Origin: Sulfitobacter noctilucicola
Lineage (GTDB): Bacteria; Pseudomonadota; Alphaproteobacteria; Rhodobacterales; Rhodobacteraceae
Assembly (NCBI RefSeq): GCF_000622385.1
Contig: NZ_JASD01000008.1
Coordinates: 2,666,001-2,730,000, forward strand
Reading direction: 5' to 3'
Length of the DNA: 64,000 bases
The translations under genes and the position numbers were made by a program. Of this stretch, positions 7,441-17,212 are shown piece by piece. The number at the start of each line of letters is the position of its first letter. The first letter of the stretch is position 1. The notes under the pieces were generated by a model. That model was not told where the DNA came from. It searched no databases and saw only the letters and a list, made by a program, of their open reading frames with translations.

Positions 7441-8814
7441 CTAGCAATTGGGAATGTTGACCGCGAGGCCACCAAGGGACGTTTCTTTGTACTTTTCAGA
7501 CATGTCCGCGCCGGTCTGCCGCATCGTTTCAATACAGGCGTCCAGCGGGACAAGATGAGTACCATCGCCACGCAGGGCCAGCGAAGCGGCAGACACTGCT
7601 TTAATCGCACCCAGTCCATTGCGTTCGATACAAGGGACCTGCACCAATCCTTTGACCGGATCGCAAGTCATGCCAAGGTGGTGTTCCAGTGCGATTTCCG
7701 CCGCATTTTCAACCTGTTCAGGTGTGCCACCCATGACGGCACAGAGGCCCGCGGCGGACATGGCCGCGGCTGACCCCACCTCGGCCTGACAGCCCGCTTC
7801 AGCCCCCGAAATTGATGCGTTGAATTTGACCAGACCCCCGATGGCAGCGGCCGTGAGCAGGAAATCTTCGATATGGCTTTGCGATGCGCCCGGCACATGG
7901 TCAAGGTAGTAACGCAGGGTCGCGGGAAGCACGCCGGCGGCACCGTTTGTGGGGGCGGTGACCACCTGTCCTCCGGCGGCGTTTTCCTCGTTCACTGCCA
8001 TCGCATAAACGCTCATCCAGTCATTGATCGTGTGAGGCGCACTGAGGTTCGTGCCACGTTCCGCGATAAGCGCGTCGTGAATACCCTTGGCGCGTCGCCT
8101 GACCGACAGTCCACCGGGCAGGATGCCATCGGTGGTCAGTCCCCGATCAATGCAGTCGTTCATCACCTCCCAGAGCCGTCTGGCCCCGTCACGCAGGTGG
8201 ATTTCGCCGTTGCGGGCGACTTCGTTGGCGCGTTTCATCTGGGCAATCGACTTGCCCGAAGCTTTTCCCATCTCCAGCATCTCGGCGGCGGATTTAAACG
8301 GGAAGGGGACAGGCGTGCCTTCGTCGGTGTCCTTGCCTGCGGTCAGTTCGGCCTCGGTCATCACAAAACCGCCACCGATGGAATAGTATGTCTCGCGAAG
8401 GGTCACGTCGCCTTGGGCATCGGTGGCCATTAGCATCATGCCGTTGGCATGGCCGTCGAGCTTGGTGTCATAGTCAAAGATCAGGCTGGTCTTTGGATCA
8501 AAGGCAAGCGGCGGCAGTCCCTCTACGGTGATCTGTCCAGTGTTGGTAATGTCTTCCAGCGTGCCCTCCGCCTTGGCCGCGTCGTAGGTTTCGGGGGTGA
8601 AACCTGCCAGCCCCAATATGGTAGCGCGGTCCGTGGCATGGCCGACACCGGTAAAGGCGAGCGAGCCATGCAGCGAGGCCCGCAGACCTGCAAACTGGAA
8701 CGGAGACCCGCGCATCAGGTCCAGAAAGCGCGCGGCAGCCACCATTGGTCCCATAGTATGCGAAGACGAAGGGCCAATGCCTACTTTGAACATGTCGAAG
8801 ACAGAGAGAAACAT
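7441..8814 (-). CDS. sdaA: L-serine dehydratase (iron-sulphur type)
   Basis: This enzyme deaminates L-serine to pyruvate and ammonia using a 4Fe-4S cluster. The product is 457 residues from ATG 8814, the normal size for the single-chain alpha/beta form. The beta-domain signature [20 protein letters not shown] is at residues 4-23. The alpha-domain contains the cluster Cys motifs [10 protein letters not shown] and [14 protein letters not shown]. The frame runs open to 8913, but the extra 33 residues are non-homologous and the conserved N-terminus starts at MFLSVFD. It converges with the small membrane protein and is divergent from rpiA. Confidence 0.97.
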   Translation of the reverse strand: MFLSVFDMFKVGIGPSSSHTMGPMVAAARFLDLMRGSPFQFAGLRASLHGSLAFTGVGHATDRATILGLAGFTPETYDAAKAEGTLEDITNTGQITVEGLPPLAFDPKTSLIFDYDTKLDGHANGMMLMATDAQGDVTLRETYYSIGGGFVMTEAELTAGKDTDEGTPVPFPFKSAAEMLEMGKASGKSIAQMKRANEVARNGEIHLRDGARRLWEVMNDCIDRGLTTDGILPGGLSVRRRAKGIHDALIAERGTNLSAPHTINDWMSVYAMAVNEENAAGGQVVTAPTNGAAGVLPATLRYYLDHVPGASQSHIEDFLLTAAAIGGLVKFNASISGAEAGCQAEVGSAAAMSAAGLCAVMGGTPEQVENAAEIALEHHLGMTCDPVKGLVQVPCIERNGLGAIKAVSAASLALRGDGTHLVPLDACIETMRQTGADMSEKYKETSLGGLAVNIPNC

Positions 8815-9015
8815 GCGCTGGTGCCTTGTATGGGGACCGGTGATCCCAGTTTGCTTGGCACAAGGCTTCGTCCCATTGCAACCGCGTTGCGCGTGTGAAT
8901 GCGACCATTTCACATCGTCAAGCGGAAGTGGTGAAAAAAAGCGGTCTCCTGCACTCGCACACTGACGGGAATCTCCCTATAACGCCCGCCAGACCCCAAT
9001 CTACGGAGCTGCCCC

Positions 9016-9804
9016 ATGGCCGGAGAACTTTCCCCCATCGACAAAGCTAAATTTGTCGCTGCGAAACGTGCGTCACAATATGTCGAAGACGGGATGCGTG
9101 TGGGGCTGGGAACCGGCTCGACTGCGGCATGGCTGGTGCGCTGTCTGGGCGAAATGGTCCGCGACGACGGTCTGCGGATCAAAGGCGTGCCGACGTCCTC
9201 CCGCACAGCGATGCTCGCCCGTGATGTTGGTATCGAAGTGATTTCGCTGGACGAAGCCAAGTGGCTTGATCTGACCATTGATGGTGCAGACGAATTTGAC
9301 GGTGACCTGAACCTGATAAAAGGCGGCGGTGGCGCGCTGCTGCAGGAAAAGATCGTGGCAACCGCATCCGATCAGATGATTGTGATCGCTGACATCGGCA
9401 AAGAGGTCGAAAGCCTTGGCGCGTTCCCCCTGCCGATTGAGGTCATACCGTTTGGCTGGCAGACCACACAAGCGCTGGTGGAGGAAACGCTGATCTCTAT
9501 GGATGTGCTTGGCCGTACGTCTACGCTGCGGATGAACGGGGACGTGCCGTTTGTTACGGATGAGGGCAACCACATCCTCGATTTGCATCTTAACCGCATC
9601 GGTAATCCGCGACAGCTTGCCCTCGTCATCAACCAGATGCCGGGTGTGGTTGAAAACGGGTTGTTCATAGATATCTGTGATGCGGTGGTTATCGGATACG
9701 GCGACGGTCGGGTGGAAGTGCGTGACATAAACGAGGGGACAAGCTCGACAGAACGGCTTGATTTCGTCGAGACCGATAATCTTTTCTCCGACCTCTCAGA
9801 CTAA
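9016..9804 (+). CDS. rpiA: Ribose-5-phosphate isomerase A
   Basis: This enzyme interconverts ribose-5-phosphate and ribulose-5-phosphate in the pentose phosphate pathway. The product is 262 residues with the family blocks GLGTGSTAAW, DGADEFDGDLNLIKGGGGAL and EKIVA; the Asp and Lys in these are the catalytic residues of the family. GGAG precedes the ATG. The stop codon is 11 bases before gor, so the two are probably co-transcribed. This pairs a pentose-phosphate enzyme with the NADPH-using glutathione reductase. Confidence 0.97.
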   Translation: MAGELSPIDKAKFVAAKRASQYVEDGMRVGLGTGSTAAWLVRCLGEMVRDDGLRIKGVPTSSRTAMLARDVGIEVISLDEAKWLDLTIDGADEFDGDLNLIKGGGGALLQEKIVATASDQMIVIADIGKEVESLGAFPLPIEVIPFGWQTTQALVEETLISMDVLGRTSTLRMNGDVPFVTDEGNHILDLHLNRIGNPRQLALVINQMPGVVENGLFIDICDAVVIGYGDGRVEVRDINEGTSSTERLDFVETDNLFSDLSD

Positions 9805-9815
9805 GGACTGGCCCC

Positions 9816-11294
9816 ATGGCAGATAAATTTGATTTCGACCTTTTTGTCATCGGCGGGGGCTCTGGCGGGGTGCGTGCTGCACGTGTAGCAGCCGGTGAAT
9901 ATGGTGCAAAGGTGGGGCTTGCCGAAGGAGACCGTTATGGCGGGACCTGCGTTATTCGCGGCTGTGTGCCCAAAAAGCTGATGGTTTTTGCGTCCGAGTA
10001 TTCGAGCGTGCCCGAAGAGGCCGCGGCCTACGGGTGGGACGATATGCATGCCGGTACGTTCAACTGGCACGGTTTCCGCGAACGGCTGAACGGGGAGCTG
10101 GACCGGCTCGAAGGGATCTACCGCAACCTGCTGTCGGGTGCGGATGTCGAAACCTTCGACCAGCGCGCAAAGGTCAAGGATGCCCATACGGTGGAACTGG
10201 CGGATGGCACGACGAAATCGGCCAAGCATATTCTGGTCGCGACAGGCGGCTATCCCGTGCGGCCCGATATCCCCAATGCCGATCTGGGCATTGTGTCTGA
10301 TGATATCTTCCAGCTGGAAAAACTGCCCAAGTCGATCCTGATTATTGGCGGTGGCTATATCGCTTGTGAATTCGCTTGCATCTTGAATGGCTTGGGCGTC
10401 GAGGTAACGCAGTATTACCGTGGCGCACAAATCTTGCGTGGCTTTGATGACGAAGCACGTGGTTTGGTTGCGGAAAGCATGAAAGAAAGCGGCGTTGATC
10501 TGCATGTCGGCAGCGATATCGTCGAGATGTGCCTTGCCAAAGACAAACACGATGGCCCGCAGCCGACGGCCTCTGATGCGTCTATGGGCATGTCGGATAA
10601 AGAAGCCGAAGCGATGCGCTCCGAGACAGACGGTGCCGTGGCAGGGCAGCAGGGACCGATCTGGGTTAAGGCCAGCACCGGTACCGAAAAGGTTTTCGAT
10701 ATGGTTCTGTTCGCGACAGGCCGGATGCCTTCGACCAATGACATGGGTCTGGAGGACGTGGGCGTCAAACTTGGCCGCAAGGGCGAAATCGAGGTTGATG
10801 AGTACAGCCAGACTGGCGTGCCGTCGATCTACGCCATTGGTGACGTTACCGACCGCGTGAATCTGACACCCGTGGCGATCCGCGAAGGCATGGCCTTTGT
10901 GCAGACGGTGTTCGGTTCTGATCCGACACCTGTCGATCACGACTTGATCCCCAGTGCGATCTTTACCCAACCAGAGATGGGTACAGTGGGACTGAGCGAA
11001 GAGCAGGCGCAGGATCAGGAAGAAATCGAGGTATACTGCACGTCGTTCAAACCGATGCAGACCTCGTTCGCGGGCAAGTCGAACCGTGTTATGATGAAGC
11101 TGATCGTGAGCAAGGAAAGCCGCGTTGTGCTGGGCTGTCACATCGTCGCACCTAACGCGGGTGAGTTGATCCAGATGGTCGGGATTGCGGTCAAAGCAAA
11201 GCTTACAAAAGAGCAGTTTGACGCCACCTGTGCGGTTCACCCGACCATGTCCGAGGAGCTGGTGACGATGCGCAAACCCGCGCGGACAGCTTGA
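9816..11294 (+). CDS. gor: Glutathione-disulfide reductase
   Basis: The enzyme reduces GSSG with NADPH. The product is 492 residues. It has the FAD motif GGGSGG (15-20), the redox-active GGTCVIRGCVPKKL with the CxxxxC disulphide, an NADPH-binding GGGYIACEFA followed by YYRGAQILRGFD whose Arg residues favour NADPH, a second FAD motif YAIGDV, and the C-terminal HPTMSEE. Bacterial homologues are usually about 450 residues. The extra length is mostly an acidic, low-complexity insert at about residues 235-275 (KDKHDGPQPTASDAS and MSDKEAEAMRSETDGA) inside the NADPH domain. AAGGA precedes the ATG. Confidence 0.95.
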   Translation: MADKFDFDLFVIGGGSGGVRAARVAAGEYGAKVGLAEGDRYGGTCVIRGCVPKKLMVFASEYSSVPEEAAAYGWDDMHAGTFNWHGFRERLNGELDRLEGIYRNLLSGADVETFDQRAKVKDAHTVELADGTTKSAKHILVATGGYPVRPDIPNADLGIVSDDIFQLEKLPKSILIIGGGYIACEFACILNGLGVEVTQYYRGAQILRGFDDEARGLVAESMKESGVDLHVGSDIVEMCLAKDKHDGPQPTASDASMGMSDKEAEAMRSETDGAVAGQQGPIWVKASTGTEKVFDMVLFATGRMPSTNDMGLEDVGVKLGRKGEIEVDEYSQTGVPSIYAIGDVTDRVNLTPVAIREGMAFVQTVFGSDPTPVDHDLIPSAIFTQPEMGTVGLSEEQAQDQEEIEVYCTSFKPMQTSFAGKSNRVMMKLIVSKESRVVLGCHIVAPNAGELIQMVGIAVKAKLTKEQFDATCAVHPTMSEELVTMRKPARTA

Positions 11295-11296
11295 TT

Positions 11297-11326
11297 TTGA
11301 GCACTAAGACCACACATGCGTATAAC
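11297..11326 (+). promoter_or_regulatory. Candidate sigma-70 promoter for hflK-hflC
   Basis: TTGAGC (11297-11302) and TATAAC (11321-11326) are separated by 18 bases and stand about 50 bases before the hflK ATG, in the only gap upstream of the operon. Spacing and hexamers fit a housekeeping promoter. Confidence 0.4.
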
Positions 11327-11377
11327 AATATAGAACGATGGCCGCAGGCTGCGGTACGAAGAGGGGAATACAACTAG

Positions 11378-12598
11378 ATGGCTGGTAACAACGGCGGCCC
11401 ATGGGGCGGCGGCGGAAATTCAGGCGGTAACAACGGCGATGGACGTAAAGACACGCCCGGCAACCGCGGGAATAACAATGGCGGCGGACGCGGCCCCGGC
11501 AATGACAAACCACAAATTCCGGAAATCGACGAACTTGTCCGCAAAGGACAGGAGCAGCTTCGCGTTCTGATGGGCGGCGGCAATGGTCGCGAGCGTGGTA
11601 ATGGTAGCGGCGGCGGCGACAACAATGGTCCGCTCCTCACACGCGGCACTGTCGGTTTGGGTCTGGTTGTTGCAGTTGTTGCTTGGGCTTTTGCCAGCTT
11701 CTACACGGTCCGTCCCGAACAGCAGTCGATCGAGCTGTTTCTTGGCGAATTCAGCGAAGTCGGGACTGAAGGTCTGAACTTTGCGCCATGGCCGCTGGTG
11801 ACAGCGGAAGTGTTCGACGTCACCACCAACCGCACCGAAGAGCTGGGTGTGCGCCGTGGAAACAGTGACAATGACGGACTGATGCTGACCACGGACGAGA
11901 ACATCGTCGACATCGACTTTCAGGTGGTCTGGAACATCAAAAACGCGCGCGACTTCAAGTTTTCGTTGCGCGATCCCGAAGCATCTGTGCGGGCGATCAG
12001 CGAATCTGCGATGCGTGAAGTCATCGCCCAGTCGGAGCTTGCACCGATCCTGAGCCGTGACCGTGGTGCGGTTGCCGATCAGGTGAAGACCTTGATCCAG
12101 ACAACCCTCGATAACCGCGAAACAGGGATCAACGTGCTCCGTGTCAACCTTAACAAGGTTGACCCGCCAAGCCAGACTGTCGTGATCACCAACGCAGACG
12201 GCACAACGACCCAAGGGTCTGTTGTGGATGCCTTCCGTGACGTTCAGGCCGCCGAGCAGGAACGTGACCGAGTTGAGCGTCAGGCGGATGCCTACGCCAA
12301 CCGGAGAACTGCCGAAGCACGTGGTGAATCAGCAGAGCTTCTGGAAGCTGCCGAAGGCTACCGCGCCCGTGTGGTGAACGATGCCATTGGTGAAGCAAGC
12401 CGCTTTGAGGCGGTTCTGACCGAATATTCCGCCGCACCCGAAGTAACACGCAAGCGTCTCTATCTTGAGACGATGCAGAAAGTTCTTGGCGATGTGGATA
12501 AAATCATCCTTGAGAGCGGTGCCGGTGGTGCCGGACAGCAGGGTGTCGTGCCCTATCTGCCCCTGAACGAGCTGCGTCGCAGCGGAGGATCAAACTAA
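11378..12598 (+). CDS. hflK: HflK, SPFH-domain regulator of FtsH
   Basis: HflK and HflC form a membrane complex facing the periplasm that modulates the FtsH protease. The product is 406 residues. The first 85 are a Gly/Asn-rich, probably disordered cytoplasmic tail. One transmembrane helix spans about 91-110 (TVGLGLVVAVVAWAFASFY). An SPFH/band-7 domain follows (VRPEQQSIELFLGEF onward), and then a long Ala/Glu/Arg coiled coil (AEQERDRVERQADAYANR). The stop codon overlaps the hflC start (TAATG). Confidence 0.96.
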   Translation: MAGNNGGPWGGGGNSGGNNGDGRKDTPGNRGNNNGGGRGPGNDKPQIPEIDELVRKGQEQLRVLMGGGNGRERGNGSGGGDNNGPLLTRGTVGLGLVVAVVAWAFASFYTVRPEQQSIELFLGEFSEVGTEGLNFAPWPLVTAEVFDVTTNRTEELGVRRGNSDNDGLMLTTDENIVDIDFQVVWNIKNARDFKFSLRDPEASVRAISESAMREVIAQSELAPILSRDRGAVADQVKTLIQTTLDNRETGINVLRVNLNKVDPPSQTVVITNADGTTTQGSVVDAFRDVQAAEQERDRVERQADAYANRRTAEARGESAELLEAAEGYRARVVNDAIGEASRFEAVLTEYSAAPEVTRKRLYLETMQKVLGDVDKIILESGAGGAGQQGVVPYLPLNELRRSGGSN

Positions 12599-13497
12599 TG
12601 AAAAAGATGGGATTTTTGCTGCCTGTCGTGGTGGTTGCAATCGTTGCTGTACTGTCTGCGATCTTTGTTGTTGATGAGCGCGAAAAGGTGCTTGTGCTGC
12701 GCTTTGGTCAAATCAAACAGGTCGTGACCGAGCCGGGCATCGGTTTCAAAGTACCCCTTCTGGACGAAGTTGTCCGTTTTGAAGACCGTATTCTGAGCCT
12801 TGAGACAGAGGTGATCGAAGTCACGCCTGCGGATGACCGCCGCTTGGAGATCGACGCATTCGTGCTCTACCGGATCGACGACATCGTTCAGTACCGTCAA
12901 GCGATCGGTGCAGGCGGCGAACGTCAGGCTGTTAATGATCTGGCCGGTATTCTGGAATCCCAGATCCGTGCAGTTCTGGGTTCGCAGGGTGTCACGTCAA
13001 ACACCATCCTGTCGCCTGAGCGTTCCGCCCTTATGGAGCAAATCCGTGTGCGTGCCGACGCCCGCGCTGATGCTTTGGGCCTTGCTGTGGTCGACGTGCG
13101 CCTGCGCCAGACAAACCTGCCTGAGCAGAACTTTGACGCAACCTTGCAGCGTATGATCGCCGAGCGGGACCGTGAAGCCACAGACGAACGTGCACGTGGC
13201 CGCGAAGCCGCGCAGCGTGTCATCGCTTTGGCTGATCGTACCTACGAAGAAATCCTGTCGGAAGCACGTCGGGACGCTCGTATCATCGAAGGTGAAGCCG
13301 ATGCAGAGCGCAACAAGATCTTTGCAAACGCCTACACCAAGGATCAGGAGTTCTTTGAATTCTACCGCTCGCTGACCGCTTACGAAGAAGCCTTGAAGGG
13401 CAACAACTCCACCATGGTCTTGTCGCCGGATAGCGAATTCTTCAACTACCTGCGGTCCGATCAGGGCAGCCGCTCTGAAGAGGGTGAGCGCAATTGA
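12598..13497 (+). CDS. hflC: HflC, SPFH-domain partner of HflK
   Basis: The product is 299 residues. It has an N-terminal transmembrane helix at 6-26, then an SPFH domain beginning DEREKVLVLRFGQIKQ and a C-terminal coiled coil (EARRDARIIEGEADAERNK). The length matches HflC. It overlaps hflK by one base, so translational coupling is expected. Its own stop codon overlaps the start of the next small gene (ATTGA), making a tight three-gene operon. Confidence 0.96.
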   Translation: MKKMGFLLPVVVVAIVAVLSAIFVVDEREKVLVLRFGQIKQVVTEPGIGFKVPLLDEVVRFEDRILSLETEVIEVTPADDRRLEIDAFVLYRIDDIVQYRQAIGAGGERQAVNDLAGILESQIRAVLGSQGVTSNTILSPERSALMEQIRVRADARADALGLAVVDVRLRQTNLPEQNFDATLQRMIAERDREATDERARGREAAQRVIALADRTYEEILSEARRDARIIEGEADAERNKIFANAYTKDQEFFEFYRSLTAYEEALKGNNSTMVLSPDSEFFNYLRSDQGSRSEEGERN

Positions 13498-13688
13498 GCC
13501 TGTTGCTTCTGGCAATCGGGCTGGTGATGATCTTCGAGGGGCTGGTGTACGCACTGGCCCCTTCGCTATTGGAACGTATGCTGGAAGCCCTGCGCGCGAT
13601 GCCTGAAGGGGCTGTCCGCCAGATCGGTGCGCTTGTCATTGTTGCAGGTTTGGTTTTCGTCTGGATTGCGTTTCAGATCGGGGTTTGA
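13494..13688 (+). CDS. DUF2065 (YjeT-like) small membrane protein
   Basis: The product is 64 residues with two hydrophobic helices (LLLLAIGLVMIFEGLVYALAP and IGALVIVAGLVFVWIAF) joined by a charged loop. This is the pattern of the YjeT/DUF2065 family, which often follows hflC. It begins with TTG, which overlaps the hflC stop by four bases; no ATG is available in frame. Role unknown; position suggests a link with the HflKC-FtsH complex. Confidence 0.85.
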   Translation: MSLLLLAIGLVMIFEGLVYALAPSLLERMLEALRAMPEGAVRQIGALVIVAGLVFVWIAFQIGV

Positions 13689-13894
13689 TCACCCTGGACT
13701 GCGCCGCCAGCGAAAAATCTGTTCATCAATGCTGTTTCATCGCGTAATCCGCATTTTGCGCAGGTCCAACCCGTTGAAAACCGCGTGATCAGATACATCT
13801 TTGATATTGCGGCAGGGGAGTTCGCGATGCACTCTGCCTTTAAGAGATGCGTGGCTACCCGATGGCCCCGCCAGAACAAAGCAGGAGATCACCC

Positions 13895-15406
13895 ATGCAG
13901 TCACAGGCCAATGTGAGACAACAGCGCGCAGGACAGGCCCAAGTCAGAGCACGCCAGATGCGTGACGGGACCGTCTTCAAGGCGATGATGCTGGCGATGC
14001 TCGCCTTGGCGTTGGTGATGGCACAGTCGGTTGTCGCATTCGCCAAGCCCGAGAGTTTGGCACCCCTCGCTGAAAAGATTAGCCCGTCGGTTGTGAATAT
14101 TACCACCTCGACCGTGGTCGAAGGTCGGACAGGACCGCGTGGAATTGTACCCGAAGGGTCCCCGTTTGAGGATTTCTTTCGCGAGTTTCAGGACCGCAAC
14201 AACGGTGGTGACGGCGAAGGTCAGCGCCCGCGGCGGTCGTCTGCTCTGGGGTCCGGCTTTGTAATCTCCGAGGATGGTTTTGTCGTTACAAACAATCACG
14301 TGATTGAGGGTGCGGACGAAATCACAATCGAATTCTTCTCTGGCGAAGAACTGAAGGCGGAAGTCATCGGGACAGATCCCAACACCGATATTGCGTTGTT
14401 GAAGGTCGAGGCCGAGACACCTTTACCCTTTGTGAAATTTGGCGACAGCAATGCCGCTCGGGTCGGGGACTGGGTTATTGCGATGGGTAACCCGCTGGGG
14501 CAGGGCTTTTCTGTTTCCGCTGGTATCGTCTCCGCACGTAACCGCGCGCTTTCAGGAACGTATGACGACTACATCCAGACCGATGCCGCAATTAACCGCG
14601 GTAACTCTGGCGGTCCGCTGTTCAACATGGACGGCGATGTGATTGGCGTTAATACCGCGATTCTTTCTCCCAATGGCGGGTCGATTGGTATCGGGTTTTC
14701 CATGGCTTCTAATGTGGTCACGCGTGTTGTCGATCAGCTCAAGGAATTTGGTGAGACACGCCGCGGTTGGCTTGGTGTACGTATTCAGGATGTGACGCAG
14801 GACGTTGCAGATGCCATGGGCCTCGCGTCTGCGACGGGCGCACTGATCACGGATGTACCCGATGGCCCTGCGAAAGAAGCAGGTCTGCTGACCGGTGATG
14901 TCATTCTGTCATTTGATGGTGTCGAAGTCGCTGATACCCGCGCGCTGGTCCGTCAGGTTGGCAACAGCCCCGTTGGTGCAAATGTGCGCGTCACCGTGAT
15001 GCGGGAAGGCAAAAGCCAGACGATCAAGGTCGCTTTGGGCCGGCGTGAGGACGCCAATGGTGCGACATCCGGTGACGAAGATACACCAGATCAGCAATCC
15101 GAGCCCGAGACCAAGGATCTGTTGGGGCTGACGCTTTCCCCCCTTACCGATGCGATCCGCGGTGAGATGGGACTTGATGCAGATATGATGGGCCTTGCGG
15201 TGACGGCTGTCGATGAAGGGTCCGAAGCCTTTGAGAAAGGTCTGCGCACAGGTGATGTCATCACTGAAGCGGGCCAGCAAAAGGTCACATCCATCAGCGA
15301 ACTGGAAGCACGTGTGGACGCTGCTAAGGATGCCGGCCGGAAGTCACTGCTTTTGCTGGTGCGTCGCGCAGGTGACCCGCGTTTTGTGGCGTTGACACTG
15401 GGCTGA
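13895..15406 (+). CDS. degP: Do-like periplasmic serine protease (HtrA family)
   Basis: The product is 503 residues. A basic N-terminus and hydrophobic helix (MLAMLALALVMAQSVVAFA) act as signal peptide. The trypsin-like domain has a complete triad: His135 (TNNHVI), Asp165 (NTDIALLK) and Ser238 (GNSGGPLF). Two PDZ domains follow, at about 255-360 and 385-500. It degrades or refolds misfolded envelope proteins. I chose ATG 13895 because AGGAG lies 8 bases upstream; the open frame to 13847 has no ribosome site. It follows hflKC-yjeT by about 200 bases, so an envelope quality-control group is apparent. Confidence 0.95.
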   Translation: MQSQANVRQQRAGQAQVRARQMRDGTVFKAMMLAMLALALVMAQSVVAFAKPESLAPLAEKISPSVVNITTSTVVEGRTGPRGIVPEGSPFEDFFREFQDRNNGGDGEGQRPRRSSALGSGFVISEDGFVVTNNHVIEGADEITIEFFSGEELKAEVIGTDPNTDIALLKVEAETPLPFVKFGDSNAARVGDWVIAMGNPLGQGFSVSAGIVSARNRALSGTYDDYIQTDAAINRGNSGGPLFNMDGDVIGVNTAILSPNGGSIGIGFSMASNVVTRVVDQLKEFGETRRGWLGVRIQDVTQDVADAMGLASATGALITDVPDGPAKEAGLLTGDVILSFDGVEVADTRALVRQVGNSPVGANVRVTVMREGKSQTIKVALGRREDANGATSGDEDTPDQQSEPETKDLLGLTLSPLTDAIRGEMGLDADMMGLAVTAVDEGSEAFEKGLRTGDVITEAGQQKVTSISELEARVDAAKDAGRKSLLLLVRRAGDPRFVALTLG

Positions 15407-15437
15407 TCGTACCTGTCACTGTCGAACAGATTTTCAT

Positions 15438-15465
15438 GGGGCATCCGCTAGCGGGTGCCCCTTTT
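15438..15465 (+). terminator. Intrinsic terminator after degP
   Basis: GGGGCATCC (15438-15446) pairs with GGGTGCCCC (15453-15461) with one wobble pair, and four T residues follow. It begins 32 bases past the degP stop and lies before the convergent lipoprotein gene. Confidence 0.8.
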
Positions 15466-15474
15466 GCCATTCCG

Positions 15475-16038
15475 TTATTCGGTCGGTGTGCGGGGAACTG
15501 CGATCAATCCCAGATCGCGCGCAGATGCGACTGTCAGCACTGCACTGTCTCGTCCGTTGCTTTTCTGAAAGGCCTGCACCGCATCGCGGGTGGCTTGATC
15601 CAGCCTTCCTGTAACGGCCCCACCATAAAGACCACGTGCTGACAAGGCACGCTGCAACGATGAAACGAACTCCTCGGTCAGCACATCAGGGCAGGGCGTC
15701 TCAAACCAATTGTCCCTGCGCGGTGACACGATTACCTGTTCTTCCTTGGTGCGGTAGACCGGCGGGCTGCCGATGGTGCCGTCAGGGTTCACCTTGGCGG
15801 CTTTGATCTGCACGCGGCTGCTGACGACCTCGACCACGGCGGGGCTGACCGTTTTGCCCCAACAGGTGCCGGGCGCTGCACCGGGCGGACCATTACGTGT
15901 CGGCTCAAGCACGCCGGGTTCGGGCGGTGCGTCATCAGTACCTGGTGTTGTCTGGTCGCACGCCAAAAGGGTAAGTCCCGCCAAAAGGCAAAGGGACACG
16001 CGCAGCTTGCGCGGAAAAACGGATCGTACCTGTATCAT
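15475..16038 (-). CDS. Lipoprotein with peptidoglycan-binding domain
   Basis: The product is 187 residues. A signal peptide ends in the lipobox LTLLAC, with Cys27 lipidated. A Pro/Gly-rich linker leads to a small domain with CWGKTVSPAVVEVVSS, and the C-terminal 60 residues are a peptidoglycan-binding (PG_binding_1) repeat: SLQRALSARGLYGGAVTGRLDQATRDAVQAFQ. It probably tethers the membrane to the cell wall or targets a partner there. It is divergent from the ferredoxin gene and convergent with degP. Confidence 0.85.
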   Translation of the reverse strand: MIQVRSVFPRKLRVSLCLLAGLTLLACDQTTPGTDDAPPEPGVLEPTRNGPPGAAPGTCWGKTVSPAVVEVVSSRVQIKAAKVNPDGTIGSPPVYRTKEEQVIVSPRRDNWFETPCPDVLTEEFVSSLQRALSARGLYGGAVTGRLDQATRDAVQAFQKSNGRDSAVLTVASARDLGLIAVPRTPTE

Positions 16039-16076
16039 TGCCCGTGCCTCCGGGTCTGGATTTTGGGGCTTTGTAG

Positions 16077-16519
<443 letters not shown>

Positions 16520-16520
<1 letters not shown>

Positions 16521-17212
16521 TGTGGCGTGCGGTCCTTTTCGGGACCGTGCTGGCCGCTCCGGCGGCGGCAGAGCAGATAACAGCAGCGCACTTTGTTGAG
16601 CCGACAACACGGTACGCACACGCCGTTCTAGGCGACGCCATCGAGTACGGTGCTCTGCGTATCGAGGTGACAGGGCTCGGCTCTGTTCTGGTGCGCCTGC
16701 CGAAGGATCACGTTTTCGAGGATGTGGCCCCCCGTCTTTGGGACGTGGACGGCGACGGCAATCCGGAAGTGGTCGTGATCGAAACGGATGTTACCCAAGG
16801 TGCTGCGCTGGCGATTTATGGGCCGGAGGGCAAAATCACAGAGACCCCGCACATCGGACGTCCAAACCGCTGGTTGGCCCCGATTGGTGCTGCTGATCTG
16901 GATGGGGACGGCCTTATTGAACTGGCCTACGTCGACCGGCCGCATCTGGCCAAGACCATCCGCGTCTGGCGTTTCGAGGCGGGGGCGCTCAAGCCGGTTG
17001 CAGATTTAGCTGGCTTTACCAATCACCGGATTGGCGAAGATAACATTGCCGGCGGCATTCGCACCTGTAACGGCGGTCCCGAGATGATTGTGGCGACCGG
17101 TGACTGGACGCGGCTGTCAGCCGTCAGCTTTGCAGAAGATGCTTTCACGGTGCAAGACATCGGGGCACACGATGGGCGCGGCAGCTTTGCCACCGCGCTG
17201 CGCTGCGATTAA
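16520..17212 (+). CDS. Secreted FG-GAP/VCBS-like repeat protein
   Basis: The product is 230 residues. A signal peptide (MWRAVLFGTVLAAPAAAEQ) is followed by repeats with calcium-loop motifs DVDGDGNPEVVV and DLDGDGLIELAYVD, typical of FG-GAP/VCBS beta-propeller blades. It overlaps the ferredoxin stop codon by one base (TGATG), so the pair is translationally coupled even though one product is cytoplasmic and the other periplasmic. The frame overlaps the convergent purD gene by 4 bases. Function unknown. Confidence 0.85.

Noticed and set aside
9801..11240. 479-codon frame opposite gor
   Set aside because: Antisense to a canonical glutathione reductase; composition (His, Arg, Cys) is typical of a shadow.
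11342..11354. CCGCA-GGC-TGCGG hairpin in the hflK leader
   Set aside because: A five-pair stem in GC-rich DNA is expected by chance; no T-run or overlap with the ribosome site.
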